A stretch of DNA of 53,815 nt from NCBI GenBank assembly GCA_050260515.1, contig JBLNCI010000025.1:1-53815 (forward strand). Reading direction: 5' to 3'. Source of the DNA: DATJIG01 sp050260515. Lineage in GTDB: Bacteria > Pseudomonadota > Alphaproteobacteria > SMXQ01. Positions 1 to 9,505 of this stretch are shown piece after piece. Position numbers and translations under genes: made by a program. A model generated the notes under the pieces. That model did not search any database. It was not told the DNA's origin and saw nothing but the letters and a program-made list of their open reading frames with translations. Every line of letters starts with the position of its first letter. Within the stretch, counting starts at the first letter, position 1.

Positions 1-1621
1 GGTCGCCGAGGTTGTTGCCGGTGACCACGTTGCTGCCGGCATTGCCGCCGCCGTACTGGGCGCTGCCGGTGAGGGTCAGGTTCTCGATGGTGAGGAAGCT
101 GTTCAGGCTGTAGTCGATCGACACCTGCATCGTGTCGGTACCCTCGCCGGCGTTCTCGGTGACGACGTCGCCGTAGTTGTCGACGACATAGGTGTCGTTG
201 CCGGTGCCGCCGATCATGGTGTCGGCGCCGACTCCGCCGTCGAGGACATTGTTGCCGCTGTTGCCGGTGAGGGTGTTGTCGAGGGCGTTGCCGGTGCCGT
301 CGATCGCGCTCGTCCCGGTCAGCGTCAGGTTCTTGGTCACCGCATCTAGCGTGTAGCTCGTCGAACTCGTGATCGTGTCGCTGGGTGTGCCGCCGCCCCC
401 GGTGCCACCGGTGACGGTGAAGCTCGCGGTGCCATTGATGGCCAACAGCGCCGAGCCGTCGGCCGGTGCCGCCATTCCGTTCGTCGCGTTGTTGGCGGTC
501 GCGGTCGAGACGGTCTGGCCGTTGATCGTGATGGATTTGACGTACAGGTTACGGTCGGTCGCGAGGGTTCCACCCCAACCGTCGTTGATGAACGAGATAT
601 CGACGGTGTGATTGCCGCTCGCGCTGAAATTGCCGGTGACGGCGATGTCCTGCCACTGGCCCTGGGCATGGGACGTGTTGGCGGTGTAGATGCCGCCGAC
701 CTGGATGCCGTCGACTTTGACCGTAAACTGCGCGTCGCCGCTCCACGCGTCCTCCGAGACGCGGACGCTCAGAGTGCCCGGATTCGGCACAGTGCCGTTC
801 CCGGTGATGGCCCCGTGCAGGTCGCTGGTGTTCACACCGTCCGGTGACGAGATCGTTTGCAGCCCGACTGCGGTGGCCCCGCTGCTCTTCGAGTAGGCGC
901 GGATGTAGTCGATGTGCATCTGGCCGGATTCGCCCGCGGCGCTTCCGACCCAGTTGCCGCCGACGGCCAGGTTCGCGAGCATGTACATGGGCTTGTTCAT
1001 GTCGCTCGGCGTGGTGACCTGATACACCTGCTGGCCGTCGATGTAGTAGGTGATCTTGTCGGCTTCCCAATCGACTCCGTAGGTGTGGTAGCCGTTGTAG
1101 ATATTCGCGGCGCCCGGCATGTTGACCCAGCCGCCGCCACCGCCGGTCGCCCAGTTCGACGTGATCGCGCCGACGTGGACGCTCGTCGCACCGCCTTCGC
1201 CGTTGGCATTGGTCTGCCCGAAGGCCTCGAGGACGTCGATCTCGGGCGGCCAGCTCTTGTCGGCCGGAAGCAGCCAGAAGGCGGGCCACATGCCCTGACC
1301 CTGCGGCAACTGCGCGCGGATCTCGAAATAGCCGTAGGTCTGGGTGAACATCCCCTCGGTCGTGATCAGACCGGAGTTGTACCAGAGACCGTCCGGGTTG
1401 CTGCCGGGCGACGCGGTGATCGTGAGCTGTCCGTTCGACAGCGCGAACGGATTCACGCCAACGCTGGAGTCGGAGTAGTACTCCTGCTCGCCGTTCGACG
1501 GCAGAGAGCGGCCGCCGAAATAGAACGACGTCTTGTAGCCCGTGCTGCCGTTGGGTGAGGACGCGAACGAGTTGAATTCGTCGTCGTAGGTGAGTCGGAA
1601 TCCCGTGAGGTCGAGGGCCAT
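1..1621 (-). CDS. Secreted GH16 glycanase with carbohydrate-binding module and RTX repeats (3' end missing)
   Basis: The reading frame starts at the ATG at 1621-1619 and stays open to the window edge, so the C-terminus is missing; about 540 residues are visible. Residues 1-250 form a GH16 domain with the signature EIDVLEAFG: E127 would be the nucleophile, followed by D129 and the acid/base E132. Residues of about 255-375 resemble a calcium-dependent xylan-binding module (CBM60-like). After a Gly/Thr linker come RTX nonapeptides such as GGVGADTMIGGTGNDTY. There is no N-terminal signal peptide, which fits type I secretion. The architecture resembles rhizobial ExsH-type glycanases that trim exopolysaccharide, but the substrate here is inferred. 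No type I exporter is visible in the window. Confidence 0.88.
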   Translation of the reverse strand, partial: MALDLTGFRLTYDDEFNSFASSPNGSTGYKTSFYFGGRSLPSNGEQEYYSDSSVGVNPFALSNGQLTITASPGSNPDGLWYNSGLITTEGMFTQTYGYFEIRAQLPQGQGMWPAFWLLPADKSWPPEIDVLEAFGQTNANGEGGATSVHVGAITSNWATGGGGGWVNMPGAANIYNGYHTYGVDWEADKITYYIDGQQVYQVTTPSDMNKPMYMLANLAVGGNWVGSAAGESGQMHIDYIRAYSKSSGATAVGLQTISSPDGVNTSDLHGAITGNGTVPNPGTLSVRVSEDAWSGDAQFTVKVDGIQVGGIYTANTSHAQGQWQDIAVTGNFSASGNHTVDISFINDGWGGTLATDRNLYVKSITINGQTVSTATANNATNGMAAPADGSALLAINGTASFTVTGGTGGGGTPSDTITSSTSYTLDAVTKNLTLTGTSAIDGTGNALDNTLTGNSGNNVLDGGVGADTMIGGTGNDTYVVDNYGDVVTENAGEGTDTMQVSIDYSLNSFLTIENLTLTGSAQYGGGNAGSNVVTGNNLGD

Positions 1622-2029
1622 GACACGTGCTCGTTCCATGCTGCAGGTCCGCTGCAGCCCGTGACGAACAAGTGTCTGAAAATGGGCAGCTGTGCATTAA
1701 CCATTCTTAATGGCTGCTGCACCAGGTGAGAAGGCTTAGGCGTCTCTCTCCGCGTGCGGGGCCAGACTGCTTAATCCTTGATTTTATTGCAATATCTTCG
1801 GATCAAGACGCTGTCGGCATGCAGTTGTGCGGGGCTTCCGAGAGCTAATCATGATCGGTAATAACAACGATTTGAAACAGACAGACCTGACCGCTCACCG
1901 ATTTCGGTGATGAATACCCGGGGAATTACTGACGACTGGCAAACCCCGCGCAACGTGCCGTGCGCGATTATCGTCGCACCGCAAAGAGGGCCGGGAGACG
2001 CGTCGCGTGGCGACTGCTCCGTCGCGGGT
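1622..2029. other. Intergenic region upstream of the GH16 gene
   Basis: No credible gene is seen here. The stretch is more AT-rich than its surroundings, especially at 1770-1800 and 1850-1880, so it probably holds the promoter of the minus-strand GH16 gene. At 1697-1710 the sequence TTAACCATTCTTAA occurs, containing a TTAACCAT octamer like a CtrA half-site and a small inverted repeat (CCATT/AATGG). Assignment to CtrA is speculative because the spacing between the two TTAA boxes is six, not seven. Confidence 0.4.
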
Positions 2030-2896
2030 TTAGCGGCGCCTCAGGATAAGGTCGGCGCCGTGAGTCAAAAGATCGGCGGCACTCAGGTCGCGGAAAGGTT
2101 TGCCAAGCCTACTCAGCGGCAACGGCAGTTGTTCCCATTGATCGCGAGCGAGCACTGTGACCGCGAACCCTGCTTCATCGAACGCCTGCACCACTTGCGA
2201 CAGTCGCATGCGGTTCGTGTAGAAGCCGGACTTCGATGCAAACCATGGCTGTTCCCATAGCCGATCGGAAATCCTTAAGCTGTTCAACGAGCCCTGCAGG
2301 TGGTCCTTGAAGTCGATTCGGTGAGAGCCCACGCCGCTGCGCGCTTGAACGCGGTGAAGTTCCCGCGCCACTATGGCAAACTCGTCGAGCCGAACGTGCT
2401 CGAGCACAGCATGAGAAAACACGAAATCGAATGCGCCCGATGGCAGCCGGCTCAAGCCGGTAGCGCCGTCAGTTACGACTTCGGCATTTACTGCTCTGAG
2501 GAGTGCTTCGACAGTCGCTATGCCGCGCAGCGAAGCACTATCGCGCTTCGCCGCGAGTGCCTCGAGAAGACGACGGTACGTCGCAATGTCTCTGTCGGCA
2601 AAGTCTTCGGTGTCTACGAGCACGCCTCCGGCCGCCCCGTAGGCCCATGCCACGACGGCGGTTGCGAGTGATTCGCCTGGGCCAAGCTCAAGGTACCGGA
2701 ATCCTGGTGCGGGAGACCCGGCGCGGCGCCAATGCACGTCAAAGGTCGCGATCGCTGAACCCGGATCCCGCATATGTCCAAGGCGGAATACGTTCAGGTG
2801 ACGCCATACTGGCGGTGGCACTGGCAGGCGCGACAGCGCTATTTTGGCGATGATCTTGGCCCACCACGGGACGCTGAGATGAAGGTAGGGGCGCAT
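2030..2896 (-). CDS. Class I SAM-dependent methyltransferase
   Basis: This 288-residue soluble protein has a Rossmann-type methyltransferase core. Motif I is YLELGPGES near residue 70, an acidic strand follows (VLVDTEDFAD), and motif IV reads FDFVFSHAVLEHV, as in the Methyltransf_11/23 families. The acceptor cannot be told from sequence. It lies head-to-head with a glycosyltransferase, separated by 165 bases, and close to secreted polysaccharide-active genes, so a sugar or glycan acceptor is plausible. The ATG at 2896 is used; no longer in-frame start is convincing. Confidence 0.75.
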   Translation of the reverse strand: MRPYLHLSVPWWAKIIAKIALSRLPVPPPVWRHLNVFRLGHMRDPGSAIATFDVHWRRAGSPAPGFRYLELGPGESLATAVVAWAYGAAGGVLVDTEDFADRDIATYRRLLEALAAKRDSASLRGIATVEALLRAVNAEVVTDGATGLSRLPSGAFDFVFSHAVLEHVRLDEFAIVARELHRVQARSGVGSHRIDFKDHLQGSLNSLRISDRLWEQPWFASKSGFYTNRMRLSQVVQAFDEAGFAVTVLARDQWEQLPLPLSRLGKPFRDLSAADLLTHGADLILRRR

Positions 2897-3061
2897 GTGC
2901 TTCCGATTGTGCGAGCGACGACATCAACCTGCCACCGCAGCCGCCGAATCGCTATCTTCTCAGCGGATTGTACCATGGTGCAGTCGTCGTATTGCTGGTC
3001 CGTGATTTGCCGGCCCTGCGCCGCAGCATTGCAGCCATCCGAGCTATAGACAGAATCGCCG

Positions 3062-4294
3062 GTGCGCCTTCTCGTCGTTTCCTACATGCTGCCGCCGATG
3101 CTGTATCCGCAGGCGATCCAGATCGGCCGCCTGCTGATGCACATGAACGGCGAGATCGGGGCGGTCACCGGGCGTGGCGCCGCGGGTGGGCTCGACTGCT
3201 ACCAGGACCTCGATCGCAAGCTCGCGTTCCACGTCGATGTCCCGTCGCGGCCGATGCTTTCGGGCGTCGCTCACCAGTTCGCCACCCGTTTTCTGCCGCT
3301 CTATGCGCGCTCGCCCGACGAGTACCGGGGCTGGGTGCCGGTCGCCGAGCAGGCCGTCACCGCCAAACTCGCAGCGACCGGTTTCCGCCCCGAGGCGATC
3401 ATCACCTTCGGCGAGCCGATGTCGGACCACATTCTCGGCGCTCGGCTCAAGCGCTCGCTCGGAGCGCCGTGGATCGCCCATTTCAGCGATCCCTGGTACG
3501 ACAATCCGTTCCGGCGCGGACAGCCGCTCGCCAACCTCCTCAATCGACGACTCGAGGCGGAGACGATCCGTCTTGCCGATCGCGTCGTCTTCACGTCGCG
3601 CGAGACCATCGACCTCGTGATGGCCAAGTATCCACCGTCGCTCCGCGGCAAGGTCGCGCAACTGCCCCACAGCTTCGACACCGATCTCTATCCCGTCGAG
3701 CGTGCGGTCCATGACGGCGTGGTCGTCCGTCACATCGGCAACTATTACGGACACCGCACGCCGTACCCGCTGTTCCGTGCGCTCCGCGCGCTCCACGATA
3801 AGAGCCCCGGGCATCTTGACGGCGTCCGCGTCGAGCTCGTCGGCCGCGTCCCGCGCGGCATGCACTGGCATCCGAGCTTCCGCGCGCTGCCGGCGGGCCT
3901 CGTGACGGTGCGGGGGATGGTCGGGTACCGCGAATCCCTGCGGCTGATGAGCGACGCCGATCTGCTGCTGGTGATGGACGCACCGAGCGACCTCAGCGTC
4001 TTCCTCCCGAGCAAGCTGATCGATTATCTCGGCTCGGGGACGCCGATCCTGGGAATCGTGCCGCCGGGAACCTCCGCCGAGCTCATCCGGCGGCTGGGCG
4101 GCGCGACCGCGGATCCGCGCGCGACGGCCGACGTCGCGCGCATCCTTGGCCAGGCGATCGAGGATGCGCGCGGGCGCCGGGTGTCACGGCCGTGGGGCAG
4201 ACCGGAGGTGAGGGCCGAGTTCGAGCCGCGGCGCAACGCCGCGGCGTTCGAGGCCATCGTTCGCGAAGGGATCGCCGAGGCGCGGCGCACCTGA
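3062..4294 (+). CDS. Glycosyltransferase, GT4-like (GT-B fold)
   Basis: The 410-residue protein begins at a GTG with MRLLVVSYMLPP, the usual first beta strand of GT-B glycosyltransferases. The N-terminal half contains GEPMSDHILG and WIAHFSDPW. The C-terminal half has VVRHIGNYYGHRTPYPLFRA, a DADLLLVMDAP segment and FLPSKLIDYLGSGTPILGIV, matching the nucleotide-sugar binding end of Glycos_transf_1 or Glyco_trans_1_4 proteins. It would transfer a sugar from an activated donor during surface polysaccharide assembly. It is divergent from the methyltransferase gene and convergent with the metalloprotease gene. The donor and acceptor are unknown. Confidence 0.82.
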   Translation: MRLLVVSYMLPPMLYPQAIQIGRLLMHMNGEIGAVTGRGAAGGLDCYQDLDRKLAFHVDVPSRPMLSGVAHQFATRFLPLYARSPDEYRGWVPVAEQAVTAKLAATGFRPEAIITFGEPMSDHILGARLKRSLGAPWIAHFSDPWYDNPFRRGQPLANLLNRRLEAETIRLADRVVFTSRETIDLVMAKYPPSLRGKVAQLPHSFDTDLYPVERAVHDGVVVRHIGNYYGHRTPYPLFRALRALHDKSPGHLDGVRVELVGRVPRGMHWHPSFRALPAGLVTVRGMVGYRESLRLMSDADLLLVMDAPSDLSVFLPSKLIDYLGSGTPILGIVPPGTSAELIRRLGGATADPRATADVARILGQAIEDARGRRVSRPWGRPEVRAEFEPRRNAAAFEAIVREGIAEARRT

Positions 4295-4311
4295 TTGCCG
4301 CGCGTCGCACG

Positions 4312-5526
4312 CTAGGCGAACGCGAAGTCGCTCTGGTGAAGTTGGGCGACGGTGACGTTCTGCAACGTGATCTCGTTCGACGGATCGAAGGCGATCACCG
4401 TTGCGCCATCATGGTCGCTCAGCAGCGGCGCGAGCTGGTCGAAGGTGCTCGCGCCGTAGCCGTTGAGCTCGAGAACGTCATGGCCAGCGGTGAAGTCGGT
4501 GACCGTGTCGTTGCCGTCGCCGCCGTGGAAGACGAAGCGATCATCGCCTCCGCCGCCCGTGAGCGTGTCGTTGCCGCCGCCGCCGGCGATGACGTCCGCT
4601 CCGGTGCCGCCGTTGATCACCTCGTTCTCCGGCGAGCCGGTGATCGCGTCGCCCGCGTCGTTGGCATTGATCACGAAGTTCGCGTCACCACTCAGGATGG
4701 TGAGCGATGTCTCGCCGCCGGCAAGCGCATACACCTTCAGCGCGGCCGGATCCGCCGGACCGTACACCGCCCGCGCGCCGGCGATGTCGTCGTCGGTCAA
4801 CCCGGACAACGCGCCGTTGTAGAACGGGTACATGACGGCCGCGGGTGTCTGCGAATGCTCGAGCCCGATCGCGTGGCCGATCTCGTGGGTGGCCACGAGG
4901 AAGAAGCTGTGCGGATCGTAGAATCCGGCGTCGCCGCTGTCGAAGAACACGTCGCCGGAGATCGGGCCCTGGTTTGGGTAATAGGCGAATGCCAGCGTCG
5001 CTCCCGCGCCGTCCTCCGGAAGTCCCGAGATACGGATGTCTCCGGTCGGTCCGGTCCCGACCGCTCCGCCGTCGTCCTGCACCTGCACGAAGTCGATGTT
5101 GGCGACCGACGACCACTGGGCGAACGCGGCCTTGAGCTGCTCGACGAAACCGTCGTAGAGGAAGCTCGACAGCGCCGTGGTTGCCGCCACCGGGTGGCCG
5201 AACGAGGTGCCGATGTCGGCCGCGATGTCGGGCGCGATCGGCGTGCCGTCGCCGACCAGACTCCACGTGACGACCCCGCCCGCGCCGCCGAGGTGCGTCG
5301 GGTCATCTCCCCACCGGCTGCCCCACAACGCGAACGGATCGGATGATGGGGTCGCGTCTGGCGCTGCCGAGAAGCTGTCGAATGCGAGACGTGCGCCCGG
5401 CGTGTGTGTCGCCTCGGGGCTTTCGGGGCTCGGCGGGGTTGTGAGCGCGCTGTCTGAAGCGTCCCACGGGAAGGTCTGCAGGTCGAAGCCGGTCGGGTCG
5501 GTCGGAAACGGAAAGCGTGCGATCAC
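4312..5526 (-). CDS. Secreted M10-type metalloprotease with RTX repeats
   Basis: In this 404-residue protein the zinc site HEIGHAIGLEH lies at residues 214-224 and the Met-turn follows at M232 (AAVMYP), the metzincin arrangement of matrixins and serralysins. RTX repeats run from about 300 to 335 (GGTGADVIAGGGGND, then GGGGDDRF). The C-terminus ends in hydrophobic residues (FAFA), as in type I secretion substrates. There is no Sec signal peptide; the first 70 residues are Pro/Asp/Ser-rich and may be a propeptide. The repeat block is short compared with serralysins. It shares its probable export route with the GH16 protein; its substrate is unknown. Confidence 0.87.
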   Translation of the reverse strand: MIARFPFPTDPTGFDLQTFPWDASDSALTTPPSPESPEATHTPGARLAFDSFSAAPDATPSSDPFALWGSRWGDDPTHLGGAGGVVTWSLVGDGTPIAPDIAADIGTSFGHPVAATTALSSFLYDGFVEQLKAAFAQWSSVANIDFVQVQDDGGAVGTGPTGDIRISGLPEDGAGATLAFAYYPNQGPISGDVFFDSGDAGFYDPHSFFLVATHEIGHAIGLEHSQTPAAVMYPFYNGALSGLTDDDIAGARAVYGPADPAALKVYALAGGETSLTILSGDANFVINANDAGDAITGSPENEVINGGTGADVIAGGGGNDTLTGGGGDDRFVFHGGDGNDTVTDFTAGHDVLELNGYGASTFDQLAPLLSDHDGATVIAFDPSNEITLQNVTVAQLHQSDFAFA

Positions 5527-5672
5527 GGAGGGCTCTCATACGGTGAATGGACAAGCAGCGGCGCGCGGCCGAGCCGCTTCCATTACACCGAGCCGGGCGA
5601 CCGCCGGTTGTGAGGAACTTGGAGCAGCGTGGCAGTTCTGAGCGCGCCTTCACCGGCCGCTTGCGGTCAACG

Positions 5673-5703
5673 AAAAAGCCCGTGGGGTGACCCCACGGGC
5701 TTT
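5673..5703 (-). terminator. Intrinsic terminator of icd
   Basis: There is a perfect 10-base stem (GCCCGTGGGG / CCCCACGGGC at 5678-5687 and 5691-5700) with a 3-base loop. On the minus strand the stem is followed by five T residues, so it ends transcription of icd. Confidence 0.85.
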
Positions 5704-5740
5704 CGTCGGCCACGCGGGGAAGCCCGCGCTCGTGTCGCGC

Positions 5741-6961
5741 TTACGCCTTCGCGAGCGCGGCCTTGAGGTTCTGGTCGATCTTGTCGAGGAACTGGGTCGT
5801 GGTCAGCCACTTCTGGTTGGGGCCGATCAGCAGCGCGAGATCCTTGGTCATGTCGCCCGACTCGACCGTCGAGACGCAGACCTTCTCGAGCGTGTCGGCG
5901 AAGCGCTCGACCTCCGGTGTGCCGTCGAACTTGCCGCGGTACTTGAGGCCCTGGGTCCAGGCGAAAATCGACGCGATCGGGTTGGTCGAGGTCTCCTTGC
6001 CTTTCTGGTGCTCGCGGTAGTGACGCGTCACGGTGCCGTGGGCGGCCTCGGCCTCGACCACTTTGCCGTCCGGCGAGAGCAGGACCGAGGTCATCAGACC
6101 GAGCGAGCCGAAGCCCTGGGCGAGCGTGTCCGACTGCACGTCGCCGTCGTAGTTCTTGCAGGCCCACACGAACGCGCCGCTCCACTTCAGCGCGCTCGCC
6201 ACCATGTCGTCGATGAGCCGATGCTCGTAGCCGATGCCGAGCTTGTCGAACTGCGCCTTGAACTCCTTGTCGAACACGGCCTGGAAGGTGTCTTTGAAGA
6301 AGCCGTCGTAGGCTTTGAGAATCGTGTTCTTGGTCGAGAGGTAGACCGGCCACTTCTTCTGCAGGCCGTAGTTGAAGCACGACCGCGCGAAGCCCTTGAT
6401 CGACTCCTCGAGGTTGTACATTGCCATCGCGACGCCGGCGCCCGGGAACGAGAACACCTCCTTCTCGATCGGCGTGCCGCCATCGGCCGGCGTGAAGGTG
6501 ATCTTGAGCTTGCCCTTGCCCGGCACCTTGAAGTCGGTCGCGCGGTACTGGTCGCCGAAGGCATGACGGCCGATGACGATCGGCTTGGTCCAGCCCGGCA
6601 CCAGGCGCGGCACGTTCGAGCAGATGATCGGCTCGCGGAACACGGTGCCGTCGAGGATGTTGCGGATCGTGCCGTTCGGCGACTTCCACATCTCCTTGAG
6701 GTTGAACTCCTTCACCCGCGCCTCGTCCGGGGTGATGGTCGCGCACTTCACGCCGACGCCGTATTTCTTGATCGCCTCGGCGGCCTCGACCGTCACCTTG
6801 TCCGAGGTCGCGTCGCGGTGCTCGATGCCGAGGTCGTAGTACTTCAGGTCGACGTCGAGGTAGGGGAGGATCAGCTTGTCCTTGATGAACTTCCAGATGA
6901 TCCGGGTCATCTCGTCGCCGTCGAGATCGACAACGGGATTCTTGACCTTGATTTTGGCCAT
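5741..6961 (-). CDS. icd: NADP-dependent isocitrate dehydrogenase
   Basis: This 406-residue enzyme oxidatively decarboxylates isocitrate to 2-oxoglutarate in the citric acid cycle and supplies NADPH. It begins MAKIKVKNPVVDLDGDEMTR, typical of the eukaryote-like, dimeric NADP-IDH group found in alphaproteobacteria. Substrate-binding and metal-site segments such as SPNGTIRNILDGTVFREPI, GRHAFGDQYRATDF and YDGDVQSDTLAQG are all present. The frame is open further upstream, but family length and N-terminus favour the ATG at 6961. The 5' leader contains a strong GC hairpin (CCGGCCGG arms at 7042-7061). An intrinsic terminator follows the gene. It appears to be monocistronic. Confidence 0.96.
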   Translation of the reverse strand: MAKIKVKNPVVDLDGDEMTRIIWKFIKDKLILPYLDVDLKYYDLGIEHRDATSDKVTVEAAEAIKKYGVGVKCATITPDEARVKEFNLKEMWKSPNGTIRNILDGTVFREPIICSNVPRLVPGWTKPIVIGRHAFGDQYRATDFKVPGKGKLKITFTPADGGTPIEKEVFSFPGAGVAMAMYNLEESIKGFARSCFNYGLQKKWPVYLSTKNTILKAYDGFFKDTFQAVFDKEFKAQFDKLGIGYEHRLIDDMVASALKWSGAFVWACKNYDGDVQSDTLAQGFGSLGLMTSVLLSPDGKVVEAEAAHGTVTRHYREHQKGKETSTNPIASIFAWTQGLKYRGKFDGTPEVERFADTLEKVCVSTVESGDMTKDLALLIGPNQKWLTTTQFLDKIDQNLKAALAKA

Positions 6962-7155
6962 GGTGCGGTTTCTCCCCTGAGGCGCGCGCCGGACGAGGCG
7001 GGTGCCTCCGGACGCTGTACGAACGGAACGGGTGGCGGATGCCGGCCGGGAGCCCGGCCGGGGACGGCGGCCGAACATATCAATTCGGGCGCAGCGCGCA
7101 AGGCCGCCGGAAACGCGGTCAGAGCCGAAACGACGGCGGTTTCGATGCGTCCGGC

Positions 7156-7743
7156 CTAGAGAATTTGCGCCGGGACGTCGGGCGTCCGCGGCATCGGACT
7201 CGCGGCGAGGGACGCTACGGCGTCCTCGGGACTGGGCACGAACCGGAAAAGGCCGCCGAGGTCGCCATGGGCGAAGCCGGCGGCGACCGTGGCGTCGAAC
7301 AGCGCGCGCAGCGGCTGCCAGTAGCCGCCGTCGTCGATGATCACGATGGGTTTGTCGTGGAACCGCAACTGCCGCCAGGTGATGACCTCAATCGTCTCCT
7401 CGAGCGTGCCGATGCCGCCCGGCAGCGCAATGAATCCGTCGGAGAGCTGGAACATGCGCTCCTTCCGTTCGTGCATCGAGGCGGTGACGATGAGCTCGCT
7501 GCACCCGGGGTGGGCGAGCTCGACCGTCTTGAGGCTGGTCGGGATCACGCCCACGACCCGACCGCCGGCGGCCAGCGCAGCGTCGGCGACGGCGCCCATC
7601 AGCCCGACGCGGCCGCCGCCGAAGACGAGCGTGATTCCCTGCCGGGCGAGCAGCGTGCCGAGGCGACGGGCGCCTTCGGCGAAGCGCGGGTCGTTTCCCA
7701 CGGAGGCGCCGCAGTAGACGCAGACGGAGCGGACGGTGGTCAT
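7156..7743 (-). CDS. LOG-family nucleotide phosphoribohydrolase (TIGR00730)
   Basis: The 195-residue protein has the two Lonely Guy signatures, GGGRVGLMG in the N-terminal half and LPGGIGTLEE in the second half. Such enzymes hydrolyse nucleoside 5'-monophosphates, including cytokinin riboside monophosphate, to a free base plus ribose 5-phosphate. The ATG at 7743 (MTTVRSVCVYCGAS) is preferred over a GTG seven codons upstream, because the family normally starts just before the VCVYCGAS strand. It lies upstream of icd on the same strand with a gap of about 195 bases, so the two are probably separate units. Confidence 0.88.
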   Translation of the reverse strand: MTTVRSVCVYCGASVGNDPRFAEGARRLGTLLARQGITLVFGGGRVGLMGAVADAALAAGGRVVGVIPTSLKTVELAHPGCSELIVTASMHERKERMFQLSDGFIALPGGIGTLEETIEVITWRQLRFHDKPIVIIDDGGYWQPLRALFDATVAAGFAHGDLGGLFRFVPSPEDAVASLAASPMPRTPDVPAQIL

Positions 7744-7927
7744 GGAAGAAGGTCCGGGGTTCACGTGTTATGAGACGGACATGATGCTGCTGTTACACCC
7801 GAGAAACCGCAATCTTCGCAAGGGCTTGTGCTGCTTGCGGCGCACGCGGGTCTCCGGCACTCTGTCGCCACTGTACCGCGGGGTTGGGGGATCGCGCGGT
7901 CGGGACATGAAAAAACCGGAGGTTTGA

Positions 7928-8425
7928 ATGAAAACAGTCTCCTTGCGGTGCTTCGGCGCAGCGGCCGCGGCCGCCGTTCTCGGCATCGCCACGATCGCGT
8001 ACGCCCAAAGCGCTCCCCCGAAGGTCGAAGCCGGCAAGGCTGAGGCCGCATACAAGGATCGTGACGATTTCATGAAGGCGAACGCCGCGCGCGAGAAGGC
8101 CCTCATCGCGGTGATGAAGGAAGAAGCCCCGCTCGACGCCAAGGCGCAGCAGGCTGCCCAGGAGCAGGCCGATGCGATGAAGCAGATCCTGAGCAAGTTT
8201 CCGGCCGGCAGCGGGGCCGATGTCGTGAAGGGTAGCCGCGCGAAGGCCGAGATCTGGCAGCAGTGGGAGAAGTTCACGCAGCTCGCGTCCGCTGCGCAGA
8301 CGGCGACGGCTGCCTCGGCGGCTGCCGCGAAGACCGGCGACGCGAAGGCATTCGCGGAGAAGGAGGACGCGTCGGTGAAGGCGTGCGCCGCCTGTCACCG
8401 CGAGTACCGCGCTCCGCGTCAGTAA
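7928..8425 (+). CDS. Periplasmic cytochrome c', class II
   Basis: This 165-residue protein has a signal peptide (residues 1-26, ending AYAQ) and a mostly helical Ala/Lys-rich body. One C-terminal haem site, CAACHREYR (C153, C156, H157), gives the layout and length of class II cytochromes c'. Family members bind small gases such as NO or carry electrons in the periplasm; the role here cannot be decided from sequence. It is followed by an intrinsic terminator and then by a dihaem cytochrome on the same strand. Confidence 0.88.
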   Translation: MKTVSLRCFGAAAAAAVLGIATIAYAQSAPPKVEAGKAEAAYKDRDDFMKANAAREKALIAVMKEEAPLDAKAQQAAQEQADAMKQILSKFPAGSGADVVKGSRAKAEIWQQWEKFTQLASAAQTATAASAAAAKTGDAKAFAEKEDASVKACAACHREYRAPRQ

Positions 8426-8443
8426 CCGCACGGGCCGACCATG

Positions 8444-8477
8444 GAACCGGAGAGCGCCAGCGCTCTCCGGTTCTTTC
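8444..8477 (+). terminator. Intrinsic terminator after the cytochrome c' gene
   Basis: A 13-base perfect stem (GAACCGGAGAGCG and its complement, 8444-8456 and 8461-8473) with a 4-base loop is followed by TTT. It sits between the two cytochrome genes and just before the ribosome binding site of the second. Confidence 0.75.
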
Positions 8478-8491
8478 GTGAAGGAAGGGCA

Positions 8492-9397
8492 ATGAGGATC
8501 CTCGCGAGCATCGGTTTCGTGCTCCTCGTTGCCGTCGCAGTGTCGAGCGCGCAGGCGCAGGAGCAAGCGGCCGCGACTGCGGCGGATGCCGATCGCATCA
8601 AGCGCGGCGAGTACATCTTCCGCGCCGCCGACTGCTACTCCTGCCATACCGACATCGAGAATCGCGGCCAGCCGCTCGCCGGCGGTGCGGCCATCAAGAC
8701 GTCGTTTGGCACCTTCTATCCGCCGAACATCACGCCCGATACCGAATTCGGGATCGGCCTATGGTCGGACGCGGATTTCCTGCGCGCGCTGCGCGACGGC
8801 GTCGCACCCGATGGGAGCCACTACTACCCGGCGTTCCCGTACGCGTCGTTCACGAAGATGACCGACCAGGATATCCTCGATCTCAAAGCCTATATCTTCT
8901 CGCTCCCGGCGATCTCGGCGCAGGCCCCCCAGCACGAGCTCCCGTTTTATCTGAGGTGGCGCCAGGCGATCGCCGCGTGGAAGCTCCTCAACTTCGCGCG
9001 CGGTCCGCTGGCGCCCGATCCATCGAACGACGCGGTGTGGAACCGCGGGCGCTACCTGGTCGAGGCGCTCGGCCACTGTGGGGAATGCCACTCGCCGCGC
9101 ACCCTCACCGGCGGCATCGACCGTGCTAACGCCTACTCGGGGAATCCGAAGGGCCCCGACGGCAAGTCCATTCCCAACATCACGCCGGACGCGACCGGGA
9201 TCGGCGACTGGTCGGAATCCGATATCGCATTCGCGCTGAAGAGCGGCGTCATGCCCGACGGGGACACCTTCGGATCGTTCATGGCCGACGTCGTCGAGCA
9301 GGGCACGGCGTACCTTACCGACGATGACCGCAAGGCCATCGCCCGGTACCTGAAATCGCTACCGCCGGTCCACCGCGAGGCCCCGCGCAAGGACTGA
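8492..9397 (+). CDS. Dihaem cytochrome c (periplasmic)
   Basis: The 301-residue protein has a signal peptide (cleavage near AQAQ, residue 23) and two class I haem sites, CYSCH (C48-H52) and CGECH (C196-H200). Each site heads a cytochrome c domain with an NITPD segment downstream, as in the cytochrome subunits of membrane-linked alcohol or sugar dehydrogenases. The start at 8492 follows a good ribosome binding site (GAAGGAAG); the longer frame from 8441 would run through the terminator hairpin. No dehydrogenase partner is adjacent, so its electron donor is unknown. Confidence 0.87.
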   Translation: MRILASIGFVLLVAVAVSSAQAQEQAAATAADADRIKRGEYIFRAADCYSCHTDIENRGQPLAGGAAIKTSFGTFYPPNITPDTEFGIGLWSDADFLRALRDGVAPDGSHYYPAFPYASFTKMTDQDILDLKAYIFSLPAISAQAPQHELPFYLRWRQAIAAWKLLNFARGPLAPDPSNDAVWNRGRYLVEALGHCGECHSPRTLTGGIDRANAYSGNPKGPDGKSIPNITPDATGIGDWSESDIAFALKSGVMPDGDTFGSFMADVVEQGTAYLTDDDRKAIARYLKSLPPVHREAPRKD

Positions 9398-9505
9398 CCG
9401 GGCCTCGCCAGCGAGGCTTCGGCGGTTGCGCGGGTGCCGCCCCCGTATTAGGGTGCGGCGCAGGTTTCCCGTCGTCGTCCTGACGTCATCGGTTCCGCGA
9501 TCGCA

